From Holothuria scabra (lineage: Eukaryota; Echinodermata; Holothuroidea; Aspidochirotida; Holothuriidae), in contig CM074179.1 in the NCBI GenBank assembly GCA_037179385.1, forward strand, positions 31,501,903-31,565,902: a DNA stretch of 64,000 nt. The letters run 5' to 3'. The notes under the pieces were generated by a model. The model was not told the DNA's origin and made no database searches. It saw only the letters and a program-made list of their open reading frames with translations. Position 1 is the first letter of the stretch. Every line of letters starts with the position of its first letter. This document shows positions 37,101 through 45,515 of the stretch, piece by piece. The translations under genes were made by a program, and so were the position numbers.

Positions 37101-37536
37101 CCCTGACATGCTCATCTTTTTTCTCTCTTATATTTATATACATAAATATTTTGATGTCTTGCAGAGTTTAACCTTAACCCTCTAAGGTTGATTTTCTACA
37201 TCCTTACTTGGAAGTCAAGATAAAAGCTATATGTCATCCATTTAATCAACAGTAAATTAAAATTATTTGTTTGATATCAAAATCAATTTGATCAGTTAAA
37301 CATACATCACCACTTTATATTTTTTCTAATATCATTCTTCTTTCTTTTCTTCCTCAAGACTATTACTGTATGAATCAGTACATAATACAGCTCCCTCTTT
37401 TTCAGAAAAAATTAATATCGATTTTATTAAACCTCTTTGTAGGACCATTCACATCCTGAAGCAAGGGTCACCCAACGGTCATACGTCAGTTGACCCATCA
37501 CTTGACCCATCATCACCCCCAGAGTTTCCTATGTAA
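18103..37536 (+). CDS. SLC46-family (proton-coupled folate transporter-like) MFS carrier, five coding exons
   Basis: Joined exons 18103-19099, 23577-23708, 25424-25507, 29222-29378 and 37443-37536 give 487 residues with all phases matching (1,1,1,2). Seen: about 12 hydrophobic segments; MFS motif A as GALSDQIGRK at residues 118-127 in the TM2-TM3 loop, keeping the Asp, Gly and Arg typical of the family; three N-glycosylation sequons (N67, N72, N79) in the TM1-TM2 loop; Cys76 in that loop and Cys313 in the TM7-TM8 loop, placed like the disulfide pair of the human folate carrier; SYAYIADIT after TM4; a hydrophilic loop at about 242-283 between the two six-helix halves; and the VSRTALSTIVKQNEQG loop before TM11. 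SLC46 members are usually about 450-460 residues; the extra length is a Ser/Pro-rich tail. Substrate cannot be read from sequence: folate, other anionic solutes or muropeptides are possible for the family. The member (A1 or A3-like) is not assigned. Confidence 0.88.
20481..22187 (+). mobile_element. Helentron/HINE-like element B1 (subfamily B)
   Basis: Left end: a perfect 11-bp hairpin, GATTCCTTGCC (20484-20494) with GGCAAGGAATC (20502-20512) and a 7-base loop. Then a TG microsatellite (about 20530-20560) and about nine monomers of roughly 145 bp (20573-21850). Then a unique right part and a terminal hairpin AAGCC-TTTT-GGCTT (22166-22179) followed by TCTGGTT (22180-22186). The right subterminal repeat at 22151-22163 matches the left one inverted at 10 of 13 positions. 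It lies in a transporter intron. No protein is encoded, so it would be non-autonomous. The class name is an inference from architecture. Confidence 0.7.
20573..21850 (+). repeat. Tandem array of subfamily B monomers in B1
   Basis: About nine units of roughly 145-158 bp, each with CACGATATCTCGAGAACGGT or a variant, ATTGAGTAGATGATCCCTAT and GGTCATTTGGGGTCACGAGA. Two monomer types occur, one with AAAAGGTCAAAACC and one with GGTAAATTCCTTAGAAATTG, in a partly alternating order. Confidence 0.92.
22945..23170 (+). mobile_element. MITE-like element R3, intronic copy
   Basis: TTTAAGGGGAAGTGCAGTTA starts the copy. CTGTCCTGTTTCCTGATTGG and AGGTACTTTGAAGGGAAGTA align with the 44.7-kb copy. The terminal TTTAAAGGG is shared with R2. 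Confidence 0.65.
23577..23708 (+). CDS. SLC46-like gene, second coding exon (residues 333-377)
   Basis: The acceptor is TTCTTCCTTTTCAG, ending at 23576, and the donor is GTAAGTAC at 23709. The 132-bp exon enters and leaves in phase 1. It encodes the end of TM8 and TM9: GCMIGGAVFPLFFGPF, then a second hydrophobic stretch up to KPWLYV. There is no ATG-led frame of note here; the exon is recognised by splice signals and by continuity of the membrane pattern. Confidence 0.85.
24045..24190 (+). mobile_element. SINE body fragment with a (CCTAA)n tail
   Basis: GCCAGAAGCAGTGGAAAAGA and CTACTGGAAAAAAGACTGTG match the SINE body. The 3' end carries about three CCTAA units (24172-24190), a tail microrepeat. 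Confidence 0.55.
24390..24850 (+). repeat. Short tandem repeat of about 143-bp units, three copies
   Basis: CACAAAATGTTGGGCTCGAT followed by CAAACATTAGAGGTACCA recurs at about 24570 and 24713, with a diverged unit before. Each unit has CTGCATAGGGCC and GACAGACAT. Confidence 0.8.
25424..25507 (+). CDS. SLC46-like gene, third coding exon (residues 377-405)
   Basis: The acceptor is TTCTTTTTGACAG, ending at 25423, and the donor is GTGAGTGT at 25508. The 84-bp exon is phase 1 at both ends. It encodes AVCLPFLKLLAVPVSRTALS and then TIVKQNEQG: a hydrophobic half-helix followed by the conserved Arg/Ser/Leu-rich cytoplasmic loop ending in EQG that precedes TM11 in SLC46 proteins. Confidence 0.85.
25548..25945. 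repeat. R9-like repeat with an R10 repeat nested inside
   Basis: Outer TTCTAAAATTTTGAGGTGTG and ATTCTAAAACTCAAGGCTTG are R9 ends. The middle (25705-25900: AATAGAATTTCCCACAATTC, GGAAGGAGCCTCCCAGATTC) is the R10 repeat found also at 42155-42290 and, inverted, at 54706-54855. Confidence 0.55.
26518..26630. mobile_element. Hairpin MITE R5, copy 2
   Basis: Nearly the same hairpin as at 10.5 kb: AAAGACTTACGCACAATCTT and AAGATTGTGAGTAACTCTTT, outer CCATTCCACA/TGTGGAACGG. Located in a transporter intron. Confidence 0.8.
27120..27540 (+). repeat. Interspersed repeat family R1, copy 2
   Basis: The most diverged copy at its 5' end, but from about 27185 it aligns with the other copies (CAAAACTGTTCTCAGTACCA, AGCACTTATTTCAGGA, GTTGTTGGGCTTCTATTGTA, AATGAACCAGGGGTCAGGTA). 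Inside a transporter intron. Confidence 0.75.
27826..28200 (+). repeat. Interspersed repeat R14, copy 2
   Basis: Same order of blocks as the 7.8-kb copy, high similarity, in a transporter intron. A third, inverted and degraded copy is at about 19170-19390 (GTTCACACTGCATGAAAAGC). Confidence 0.78.
28838..29125 (+). mobile_element. MITE-like element R2, intronic copy
   Basis: CAACTCTCACCCCAAATCAC near the start and TTTTTGGGGTGAGAAGATTAGGCC at the end (shown in part) are the inverted termini. The middle matches other copies (GAGGGTGTTTTGATTAATAC). Confidence 0.68.
29222..29378 (+). CDS. SLC46-like gene, fourth coding exon (residues 405-457)
   Basis: The acceptor is TTTGATCTCAG, ending at 29221, and the donor is AT|GTAAGTTG at 29379. 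Entered in phase 1, it reads G then TLFALIGIMDNLASVIFPVF and FHQFVFYLAAGLILIPTFLT, which are TM11 and TM12. A second in-frame acceptor, CCACCAG ending at 29197, would add eight residues; the downstream one is preferred because EQG then joins directly to TLFA. If the donor is not used, ATG TAA at 29377-29382 would end the protein at 457 residues, so a retained-intron isoform is possible. Confidence 0.82.
29490..29765 (+). mobile_element. MITE-like element R2, diverged intronic copy
   Basis: TTTCACCCCATACTACTATT at the start and GATGTCTGGGGTGATGAA at the end, with GTACTGAGAGTGTTTTGATT in the middle. It begins about 110 bases after the donor of the fourth coding exon. Confidence 0.6.
30125..30525 (+). 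repeat. Interspersed repeat family R1, copy 3
   Basis: Aligns over nearly its whole length with the 39.7-kb copy, including AATAGCCTTAGAACAATC, AGCATTTGAAAATGACCA and GTCGGGTACTATAATTCGG. Inside the last transporter intron. Confidence 0.85.
31101..36098 (+). mobile_element. Helentron/HINE-like element A1 (subfamily A), about 5 kb
   Basis: Left end TTTTGGTTTCGATGAT, with GGTTTC (31105-31110) pairing with GAAACC (31121-31126). Then a TG tract (31140-31191), a 145-bp monomer array (31203-34755), about 1 kb of unrelated sequence interrupting the array (34756-35790), a degraded last monomer (35790-35965) and a right part. The right end has ATCATCGAAACC (36063-36074), an exact 12-bp inverted copy of 31105-31116. 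A 6-bp hairpin AATGCA-GTTT-TGCATT (36077-36092) follows and then CTGGTTT. It has the same plan as the B elements with different end sequences. Confidence 0.72.
31203..34755 (+). repeat. Tandem array of about 24 monomers of 145 bp (subfamily A core)
   Basis: Each unit contains CACGATATCTCAAGATAGG, a segment ending CTTGGATAGATTTCATATTT, GGTCAGAAGATGGTCCCTAT and GGTCAAAGGTCATCTGGGGT. Equivalent positions recur every 145 bases (for example 31545, 31690, 31835, 31980). The block at about 32171-33260 is repeated at 33476-34565, a shift of 1305 bp or nine monomers, with one base lost near 33932. A smaller four-monomer (580 bp) repeat lies inside it. The many overlapping 60-137-residue frames here are by-products of the repeat. 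Confidence 0.95.
36714..37103. mobile_element. Inverted-repeat element R8, copy 1
   Basis: Ends GGCCTCGATTTTC and GAAAATCGAGCCC. Inner TTGTCCG/CGGACAA segments (36774-36800, 37060-37087) extend the inverted similarity. It matches the 56.35-kb copy in the opposite orientation. Within the last transporter intron. Confidence 0.7.
37443..37536 (+). CDS. SLC46-like gene, probable terminal coding exon (residues 457-487)
   Basis: The acceptor CCTCTTTGTAG ends at 37442, with further pyrimidine tracts just upstream. Entered in phase 2 it completes the Met codon left open by the previous exon, then encodes TIHILKQGSPNGHTSVDPSL and DPSSPPEFPM before TAA at 37534-37536. A short charged and Ser/Pro-rich cytoplasmic tail is what should follow TM12. 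Exact phase fit, a stop and a downstream poly(A) signal support it. It implies an 8.06-kb intron. The other donor-compatible acceptor I checked (29994) gives only a three-residue tail. Confidence 0.6.
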
Positions 37537-37910
37537 CATGCACATCGTCACCTTAGTTACAACCAGTATGCACCTCATTTCTTTTACTTTTGATAAAGTA
37601 TTTATGTTTGTCTGTTTGTTGGAATGTTTCTTTGTGTTTGTCAGTTTGTCCATTGTTTTGTTTGTTTACTCAGGAAGCTGTTTTTGGAAAGAGATTGCTC
37701 TCTTTGTATTGTGGTTACACTGTCAAATTCACACAGTAATCTCACTCTTGTCTCTCTCTTGGAATCTCTTCAAGAAATACGATGCAATGGATTAAGTTGT
37801 TCATATAAAATCAATTTGCTGTCTGCTACCTCTAACAGCAGTCTTGAAATTTTTTGTAGTAGCATTGGCAGTTGCTGGAAAACAAAATAAAATTGCATCT
37901 AGTATGGTGT
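37537..37910 (+). terminator. 3' UTR and poly(A) signal of the SLC46-like gene
   Basis: AATAAA at 37886-37891 lies 350 bases after the proposed stop codon. It is followed within 30 bases by a GT-rich stretch (37903-37915) suitable as a downstream element. Cleavage would fall near 37905. Open frames in this stretch (such as 37490-37795) show no protein-like composition and are treated as chance. Confidence 0.5.
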
Positions 37911-39064
37911 GGTTTTCAGGTGAATCATAGCGTATCACTAATATTGTATCTGAAAATGATAACACGATATTATACTTAGCGGGGTAGCTAGAGGGGGGAT
38001 AATTGCCCCCCCCCCTTTCCCCTGGTTCTGAAAAGTGAAAAATTTGGAAATTTGCTATTTGTGACACCAGTGTGGTTTTCGGAACTCTTCTTTCATGAAA
38101 TTCCAAATTATTTGCAAAAAGCTCCATTTTTGTTATTACTTGTTTCAAAATGCAACATTTTCAGCCAGCTTCTCGACCCCCAATTTGCAGTTCCTAATGC
38201 AGTAGTGTTCACTCAAAAATCCATTTTATAAACTTTTCGGAACTCTGGAAATGACAAGATCATTAAGTGACATCAGCAACTGTCATAAAATTCAAAATTT
38301 TCTCTTAGCTCTTGACTTATGGAGTGTGATGGAGAGCCTCAGTTTGTAGGCCTAACAGTGGATAATATTGTGTAGCAACAACAACCTTTGGTTGCCATGC
38401 AGTGGAAATACAGGTTCTTCAGTAATTCTTAAACTTTTCACATTCCCTTATATAGGAAACCCAGAATCCAAAATGTTCTCAAATACAAGCTACATGTTTT
38501 CAAATATTTGGTGAAAAGGGCAAAAATTTTCTCACTACAAATCATGCCCCCAGAGATATGGTGTTCACATTTTAAAAAAAAATGCCACTGCCCACTGATT
38601 ATACCTGTTTGGAATGAAATGACCAACACTAGCCTCCTGTCCCTGTAGCTCATTTGCATGGGGCTCATTCCAAAGAAGGGACAAACCCAAATGGCTTGTT
38701 CTCAGTCAACCAGTCATCTTCAGTTTTTCAGTAATGGCTGCTAAATTAGTGGTGGTGTAAAGTTGTCAACCTTACCCAATTTTGATAGAATTACAAGATT
38801 TGAATGATGGCGCTAGCATATTAAAATCAAATACCAAATAATAAATGATACAAATGAATTCTCTCATCGCAATAAGTAGCTTAAATCAAGGATAATCTCC
38901 CTGGATCTTAGAGCAATTAGCATGAATTACAACTTTCTGTTCAATCTCCTTCCAAATAACAGCTTCCTGGTTTAATATTTCCATGGTTTACTTCTTTTTC
39001 ATACCACCATTTGTGATAAACCCTGTATTAAAGACTGAGCTATTTTGTCATAACTTTGGTTCAG

Positions 39065-39175
39065 GGTGCATGTGGGAAGATATTGGTTGGATGTCCGCTA
39101 ATCAAATCACATGCAAGCATGAATTGCCATATATTTGCACACCAGCACCGATAAATATCAAAAGCGATGATCCCA
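39065..39175 (+). pseudogene. C-type lectin-like C-terminal exon fragment
   Basis: After a possible acceptor (ACTTTGGTTCAG ending at 39064) the frame reads CMWEDIGWMSANQITC then KHELPYICTPAP. The W-x-D, the C-x7-C spacing and LPYIC resemble the last beta-strand region of a C-type lectin domain. The gap between Asp and the next Cys is longer than the usual two residues. The frame runs straight into a SINE tail at about 39165 and no upstream lectin exons were found. It may be an isolated exon, a gene relic or chance resemblance. Confidence 0.3.
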
Positions 39176-39305
39176 GCTTGTTCTCCCTACCACATAAGCA
39201 GTGGAGTAGGGAAAACAAGCCTGTGAGCCACAACTGGAAAAAAGGCGGTGGTTGGCTCGACTTGAACCAATAGTTTGGAAACTGGGCCAAAAAACTCTAT
39301 GTAAC
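39165..39305 (+). mobile_element. SINE body fragment (headless)
   Basis: GCAGTGGAGTAGGGAAAACA, CACAACTGGAAAAAAGGC and TTGAACCAATAGTTTGGAAA match the 51.1-kb SINE body without its tRNA-like head. Confidence 0.6.
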
Positions 39306-39363
39306 TAAATAACCCAGCTTGATGTGGTATCAAAATAACAATAATCATGATTATTAATGGTAT

Positions 39364-39645
39364 CATTATGTGAAATAGCCCTAATTCAAATCACCTACAA
39401 CCAAACAGTCTAAATCCTGACCATTGGGCAGTACAGTTAGTCAGGTTTTGCTTGATGTTAGCACCCACAGTTTATAACCACCCCAAGGGTTTAATAGATT
39501 TTATCATATTTTTTATTATTTTTTGGTTTGGAATGGCAATAAACTGTAAGTTCAGTCATCAAGTGGAAACCTGACTTGCCACCCAACAGTCGGGTTTTAG
39601 ACTGTAACTGGTAGTTGGTTTGAGTAAGGGCTTTTTTACGTAATG
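39364..39645. mobile_element. Long-TIR MITE R4, copy 2
   Basis: CATTATGTGAAATAGCCCTA at the left and TTTTTTACGTAATG at the right. The middle keeps ATTTTATCATATTTTTTATT and ACAGTCGGGTTTTAGACTGT. It has GTACAGTTAGTC where sister copies have GTAAGTC or GTAAGCC. Confidence 0.75.
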
Positions 39646-39694
39646 TTATTTCTATATTTTACACCCCGATAAGGAACAGAGTATTTCTTTGAAA

Positions 39695-40055
39695 TTCCCC
39701 AACATGTCAGAAAAAATAGCCTTAGAACAATCTCGTCAGGAACTGTTCTCAGTACTAATTATATGCCCATTTAAGCATTTGAAAATGACCATCAAGGTTG
39801 ACATTTGATATCACTTTATCTCAGAATTTGACTCCCTTTTTGCCAGCACTTATTTCAGGATTTGTTGTAAGTTGTTATTTGAAGCCAAAGTTGTTGGGCT
39901 TCTATTGTACCAGATTGGTAATCAAATCTGCTGCTCATTGAAGCATATAATTGGAGTAATGAACCAGTGGTCGGGTACTATAATTGGGAACCGCAGTTTT
40001 CCCTAAAAACTGTGGTAGACACGACGGATCTCCTTAAAGGCTAATATCCTGTAAT
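39695..40055 (+). repeat. Interspersed repeat family R1, copy 4
   Basis: Near-identical in stretches to the 30.1-kb copy. It lacks the internal 50-base segment after ACTTTATCTCAGAAT, a gap it shares with copy 1. Confidence 0.85.
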
Positions 40056-40707
40056 GAAATCCATTGCAAATAGAGGATGTGGGGTAGATGAACAGTCGGA
40101 TTTCCTCCAGTATATCTGTGCATAAGTGTTATGTCAGTGGGGTTGGGAAGCCAAAATATCAACATGTCTTACTGATCAAAGATGGTGGCTCCAGTGAAGT
40201 ACATTGCTATGATCTGTGCACTGTCTTTTACCTTGTTAAGGATGGTCCTCTGGATAAAATTCCTGTTGAGACCTGTTGAAATTCCAACAGGTTTGAACAG
40301 GTATTAGTGAGTATGTACAGGCAATGTACTATTTACCTTTTGAAGTGATGAAAGCCAACAGCTAGGCATCAACAGGTATAAACACCAAAGAAGCTAACAG
40401 GTTCCTGTTGGTACCTGTCAAAACTGAAAACCTGTTGATTTCGTTTCCAATTACCTTTTGTACGTGTTGAAACTTGTTAAAACCTGTTCAACAGGTTACA
40501 ACTGGAATTTTCTCGTGGGTCCGATTTTTATACTGAAAGATAGGCCTAGAAATATTTCAACAAAATTTGAATAATTTTGGATTTTCCCCAATTGTTAACC
40601 ATAAAATACTGTAATAAATAATGATGCTTAATACCATACTATCAACACCTTGTAGTCAAATCATTCCTCTTCAGTTCATAGCATTTGTAAAATTTCAAGC
40701 TATTTAA

Positions 40708-41082
40708 ATATAGATATTGTTCAACCTGCATAGATATTGTTCAACCTTCTTAGATATTGTTCAACCTGCATAGACATTGTTCAACCTGCATAGACATTGT
40801 TCAACCTGCATAGACATTGTTCAACCTGCATAGACATTGTTCAACCTGCATAGACATTGTTCAACCTGCATAGACATTGTTCAACCTGCATAGACATTGT
40901 TCAACCTGCATAGATATTGTTCAACCTGCATAGACATTGTTCAACCTGCATAGACATTGTTCAACCTGCATAGATATTGTTCAGCCTGCATAGACATTGT
41001 TCAACCTGCATAGATATTGTTCAATCTGCACAGATATTTTTCAACCAGCATAGACATTGTTCAACCTGCATAGATATTGTTC
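40708..41082 (+). repeat. 20-bp minisatellite, about 18 copies
   Basis: The unit TAGACATTGTTCAACCTGCA repeats with exact 20-base periodicity. TAGATATTG variants occur at the edges and a few positions inside. There are no spacers between units, so it is not a CRISPR array. The frame at 40977-41228 is by-product. Confidence 0.95.
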
Positions 41083-41129
41083 TTCAAATTTTGGGGGTGA
41101 CATTACCTTGTATTTTGGAATATTCATCA

Positions 41130-41430
41130 TGCTGTGTTATGCTTGATACAGAATCCTCGGGTAAAAACCGTCAAGCAACGGTCTTTTGGTGTAAACAATA
41201 CCGAGTCAAACACTGCAGTACTAAATAATGGCACTTTGATCAAGTCCGCCTGGTCACACCAGCTCATCTCTTATCAGATGATGTTCTCATCAAGACATGG
41301 GCTGTTCTTTGGCAAACTGATGCAGCATAGATGCTTACTCATTGCCAAGTGAACCGTGCTTGATTAGACAGTTTTGTGAAGACAAGCCGAAAGTGCAAAC
41401 TTAGTACCTTTTGGAGAGAACGTGTCATGT
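41130..41430 (-). repeat. Interspersed repeat R13, copy 2 (inverted)
   Basis: GGTCTTTTGGTGTAAACAAT, TGGTCACACCAGCTCATCTC and GAAGACAAGCCGAAAGTGCA match the complement of 3680-4070. Confidence 0.65.
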
Positions 41431-41540
41431 TGTGTTTTGTGGTTGGTTAAATTGTTCCACAGTGTTTCTTCTTAGTAAAGTAAATAATTTGTTCATCAAA
41501 TTAAAAACTAAGCACAATTTTGCTTTATTTACTTAAACAG

Positions 41541-41795
41541 AATTTTACAATGCATGATACGACAAAGAGATGCTGTTCCATTGACAATTCCAATGGATAT
41601 ACAATAACTGCTGATGGAATGACCCCTGCTACAATGGCAACTGATAACATAGCATCTGAAGGCAAAACGGATTTAATAGAGTCCAAACAGAATCGAGCAT
41701 GGGATAGCACAGGGATATGTCAATGTTCCAGAGATTCAATATTCCGAATCGTGCCAGCATCAGCACATCTCGAAACACCGAAACCCTGGGAATAA
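41541..41795 (+). CDS. Unrecognised terminal-exon-like open frame (about 84 residues)
   Basis: The sequence TTTATTTACTTAAACAG ends at 41540 and looks like an acceptor. The following frame stays open to TAA at 41793-41795. From its first internal Met it is hydrophilic and varied in composition (for example MHDTTKRCCSIDNSNGYTIT near the start and HLETPKPWE at the end), unlike the Phe/Leu/Lys-rich chance frames elsewhere in the window. No family is recognised. There is no good poly(A) signal in the next kilobase. The overlapping minus-strand frame at 41629-42060 looks like its shadow. Confidence 0.25.
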   Translation, partial: NFTMHDTTKRCCSIDNSNGYTITADGMTPATMATDNIASEGKTDLIESKQNRAWDSTGICQCSRDSIFRIVPASAHLETPKPWE

Positions 41796-42154
41796 CGAAC
41801 CTTGTAACTGTAGTCATGGGTTGTGATGGATCGCACCCCTCCCCCTCCCCCCAACCTTTGGCTACAGGTTTTTGTTTGTTTTTTTTTTGTTTTTTTGGTG
41901 TCTTTAAAAATGTAGGGTTAAACTTATTGCTTGCTTCCACTGTTATCATTTGATGACAGAAATTTATCTCTTGTGTTTTGGGCAATGGCTGAAATGGGCA
42001 ACCTGCTGAAATATCAGAGAGAGGCTTCAAGATACCTTGTAGAGGAAGACATGGTTCCATAGAGGTTTGAAAGAGTTTTTTAGTATGTATGCATGCTTAT
42101 GTAGACATTTCTCTGGCTATCATACTAGACTATGGTCAGAGCTGACAAAAAATG

Positions 42155-42290
42155 TTTCTTTTTTCCAGGGAGTAAAATTTCCCACAATCCCTCCAATTTT
42201 TTCATGGGCAAATTTAAGTGGCCAAAACTTTTCCTCTAAATTCTTTAATTTCTTGGGGAGGAGCCTCCCAACTTTTCCACATTTGCAGGG
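42155..42290 (+). repeat. Repeat R10 copy
   Basis: AGTAAAATTTCCCACAATCC, CTTTTCCTCTAAATTCTTTA and GGAGGAGCCTCCCAACTTTT align with 25735-25885. Confidence 0.6.
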
Positions 42291-44666
42291 ATGTGCTTTT
42301 TAATTTAGTCACCATATTACTGATTAGCAAGAATATGCACTTGAATGATATTACTGTACTCTGGCTTTGATTGGATTTAGCTGGAAATGAAACATGGCTG
42401 CTGCATTTTAATGAATGCAGTGCTACCTCATTTGTCATGCATGGGTGGAGAAGGTTAGAGTGTTGTTACACTTAATTATATACCTGAGGGACTGACTTCA
42501 ACAGGTGCAAGTCACAATGGACTGTGATGTCAACCTACTGCTAGAATGAGATTATTTTAGTTTAAGTATTAGTTTAGCCAAATTTTTTGTCTTCAAAGTA
42601 TCTCTTTTGTTACAGTGTTTGTATCATATCCTCTTTATTTCATTAAATTATTTCTATTTTTCCTGTGAAAATTCCATGAAATTTTCAGTAGTATTCCTTG
42701 AAATAAGATCAAAATTCTATTTTGCACAAAATTATTCTGAAAATTTAACTATTCATGCTCTTTCATGCATCTTCTTTTTACATTCATGCAGAAGAATTAA
42801 ATAGCTTCTTGGTTGTTTCTTTAGATGAAGTTTTGCAACTCAAATTTTGTTTAAGTCTGGATGCCCACACCCTTTTTTTTCCGTGGCTCACAAGCTTGTT
42901 TACTCACAAGAAAACGTGGGGAGAGCCTTCTCCCTGGGATCTCATTGGAAAACCCAGGGAGGTTATTTCAGCTCAATCTGTGCCTCCATGCACTAATGTG
43001 TGATAATTGATGTATGGGTGATAATTGGTGCATTTGCTTCATAGGCTGATCAGCACAAGTTGCTGCCTGTGAATTGATGGACTCATTGCAGTACTGACCT
43101 ATGCTCTGCTATGCAGTAGATTCCTCTGCCATGTTACGGTCTTGTAAAGACTGCCAAGGAAGTTATGCAAACAGTTTCCTGTTTGTCCATGCCTAAGATT
43201 ATCTATTATTAGTAGGGTCAAGTTTGGTTATTGACAGGGAGAGACCACTGTGCCTTTCAACATGTCCAAAGATGTATACCATATGATCATCTTTTTAACT
43301 TAAACTGTTTTATTGGCTGATAAATCCACCAGACCTGCAAACGATTGCCTTAGCTTGCTTTCAGTTATGTAAGTGTACTACAAATGAACTCTAATACAGG
43401 AGTCCAAGAGGATGGGTGTGTTCAATTCACAACTAACATCTGTGCGAGAATAATATGTAACATAGATGTAGAAACAGGTTACGTATATTCAATTGTACAC
43501 CCACCAGGAAGGTTGGAGGGAATGTATCTGATCAACAAAATTCTGCAGAAATGATATACAAATGAATCTACATTACATCAGATACACTGAGCACCAGATC
43601 TTCTATTTTGCTGGATTTAGGTTTGGTCCGGATTTTCATTGCCTTTTAGTATGTTTTGAAACTGAACAATTTGATATTTATTTGTTATAGCATTAAAAAA
43701 TAGCTATTCAGTATGTTAGAATGGAAATTGGAAAAAGTGAACAACTTTGAATTTATTTATTTCTTTATTTCTATACTAACTCATTACACTATTCCTGTAA
43801 GGTATTTGACAAAGCTTCCCTGCAGTAAGCAAGATAAGAAAAATTTTCATTCTTTTTATGTTCATTTGAAAAAACAAAATTGTCCAAAAGTTCTAAACAA
43901 CTCAGTTCCAGCATAGAACATTTAATAACTTCACATGTTGAGCCTTGTGAAGTTTGATCCATCATCAGTAGTAAATTCGAAACTTCCTATAGTTTTTAAC
44001 TTTTTTCTTGAAAATGTGATTCTGTTTTGGATTTATAGTTTTGGAGACTGTATTATTCCACTAGAGATGCCTTTTCCATCCATTAGTTGATAAATGGTAT
44101 TGGTATACCAACATGCTTACAGGAATATGTCCTTTAGTGTAAGCTAGATAAACATTTGAAGTATGGTTTCACATACGCTTAAAGTTCGAGCTGGCTTTTA
44201 AATATGTCGCAAATGTCCTCCCCTTTAAGTCAGCTCTTACAATAGACAGGGAATAATGGGGTCATGTACAACCCTTACTCATAATAGAATTGGTTCTGGT
44301 GTAATTGACTATGTGTGTATAGGTGATGATGGTGAGGGGGCAGGGGGCAGTTGAAATGTTATTTAGAAGTAAGACTGGCTCTCATCTGCAAATCATATAT
44401 TGTTTTGTCTTTCATGGTTTTAAATTGCACTTAATGCAATCATTTTAAGCACCATTGTGAAAAAATTAAATTACTTAATATGTTTTATATTTTGTGAGAT
44501 ATTTTAAATGTTTCAGTTTCTCTAAGAGTATATAAAGAAATTCAGTTGCCATTTGTTTCCTTTCCAAATAGCATTTAACCAATATCAATATCTTTGTCAG
44601 TTTTTTCATAAATTTATACATTCAACACTATGTATGACTTTCCACATTTAGGCTTTTTTTTTATTT
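42291..44666. other. No gene recognised
   Basis: AT-rich, with scattered short frames (42607-43916) rich in Phe/Lys/Ser/Leu and no motifs. Confidence 0.5.
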
Positions 44667-45256
44667 AAAGGGGAAATGCATTCACTTGAGCTTGAAGTAG
44701 TGTATGAGTCTGTCCTGTTTCATGATTGGCTCATGAGAGTGACAATGTTTCCTCTTTGCAAATGTGAAAGTTACTATGGGTAACTGATTGAATTACTGTA
44801 CCTTGAATATGCACATATTGAAGTCCTTTAAAATAGGATGAAAAATACTTTGAAGAGAAAGAAACTAAGAAGAAGTTCTTTTCATACCTTTAAGAAAGGT
44901 ATGAGAAGAACTAATTGAGAAGGCTCATACCTTTAAGAAAGGGTGACAAGCAATATCAGATAAAAAGGTTGTAATTTAATTTTGGAATGCTAAGCACACT
45001 GTATGCCTTGTTTGCAAAAAAAAAAAAAACTAAAATACAATATGTGCATGAAATACAAATTCAAGAAAGTGACATAACTTTTTATGAACAAATATTATTT
45101 ATCTTTTAAATTGGCAACTCAAAAGTTGTTATTATGGATTTATTTTTGATGTATTTCTAAGCTTTCTCAAAGAAAATTATCACTTGAGTTGAGAGTATTT
45201 TGCAAGCTGTAGTTCTTCAGTTGAATCAGTACTACTCTTTGTCCATATGAGATCTT

Positions 45257-45515
45257 CATTATGTGAAATAGCCCTTACTAACACTCTCTACCACTATACA
45301 GTCTAAAACCCCTGAAACCCTACTTTTGGGTGGTAAGCCAGGTTTTCAATTGTTGTTAACACCCAAAGTTTGTAGCCAATCCAATGCTAACTTGATTTAT
45401 CATACGTTTTATTTATTTTAGGGTTGGAGTGGCCATTAAAGGTAAATTAGTGAACATTAGTTCAAAACCTGACTTAACTGCACTAGAGTTAATTTTAGAC
45501 TGTTTAGTGGTCTTC
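45257..45515. mobile_element. Long-TIR MITE R4, copy 3 (right arm damaged)
   Basis: CATTATGTGAAATAGCCCTT begins the left arm. The right arm keeps TTTTAGACTGTTTAGTGG and then departs from the family. Confidence 0.75.

Larger units (their letters stand above)
29379..37442 (+). other. Large last intron of the SLC46-like gene, holding the 5-kb A1 tandem-repeat element
   Basis: This 8064-bp phase-2 intron contains a MITE-like copy (29490-29765), a 0.4-kb repeat (30125-30525), the A1 element (31101-36098) and an inverted-repeat element (36714-37103). Its existence depends on the terminal exon at 37443 being real. Confidence 0.55.

Noticed and set aside
40708..41082. Regular 20-bp repeats resembling a CRISPR array
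   Set aside because: Units are directly head to tail without unique spacers, in a eukaryotic context.
41629..42060. 143-residue minus-strand frame
   Set aside because: It lies opposite the better-looking + frame at 41541-41795 and crosses a T-rich tract. No motif recognised.
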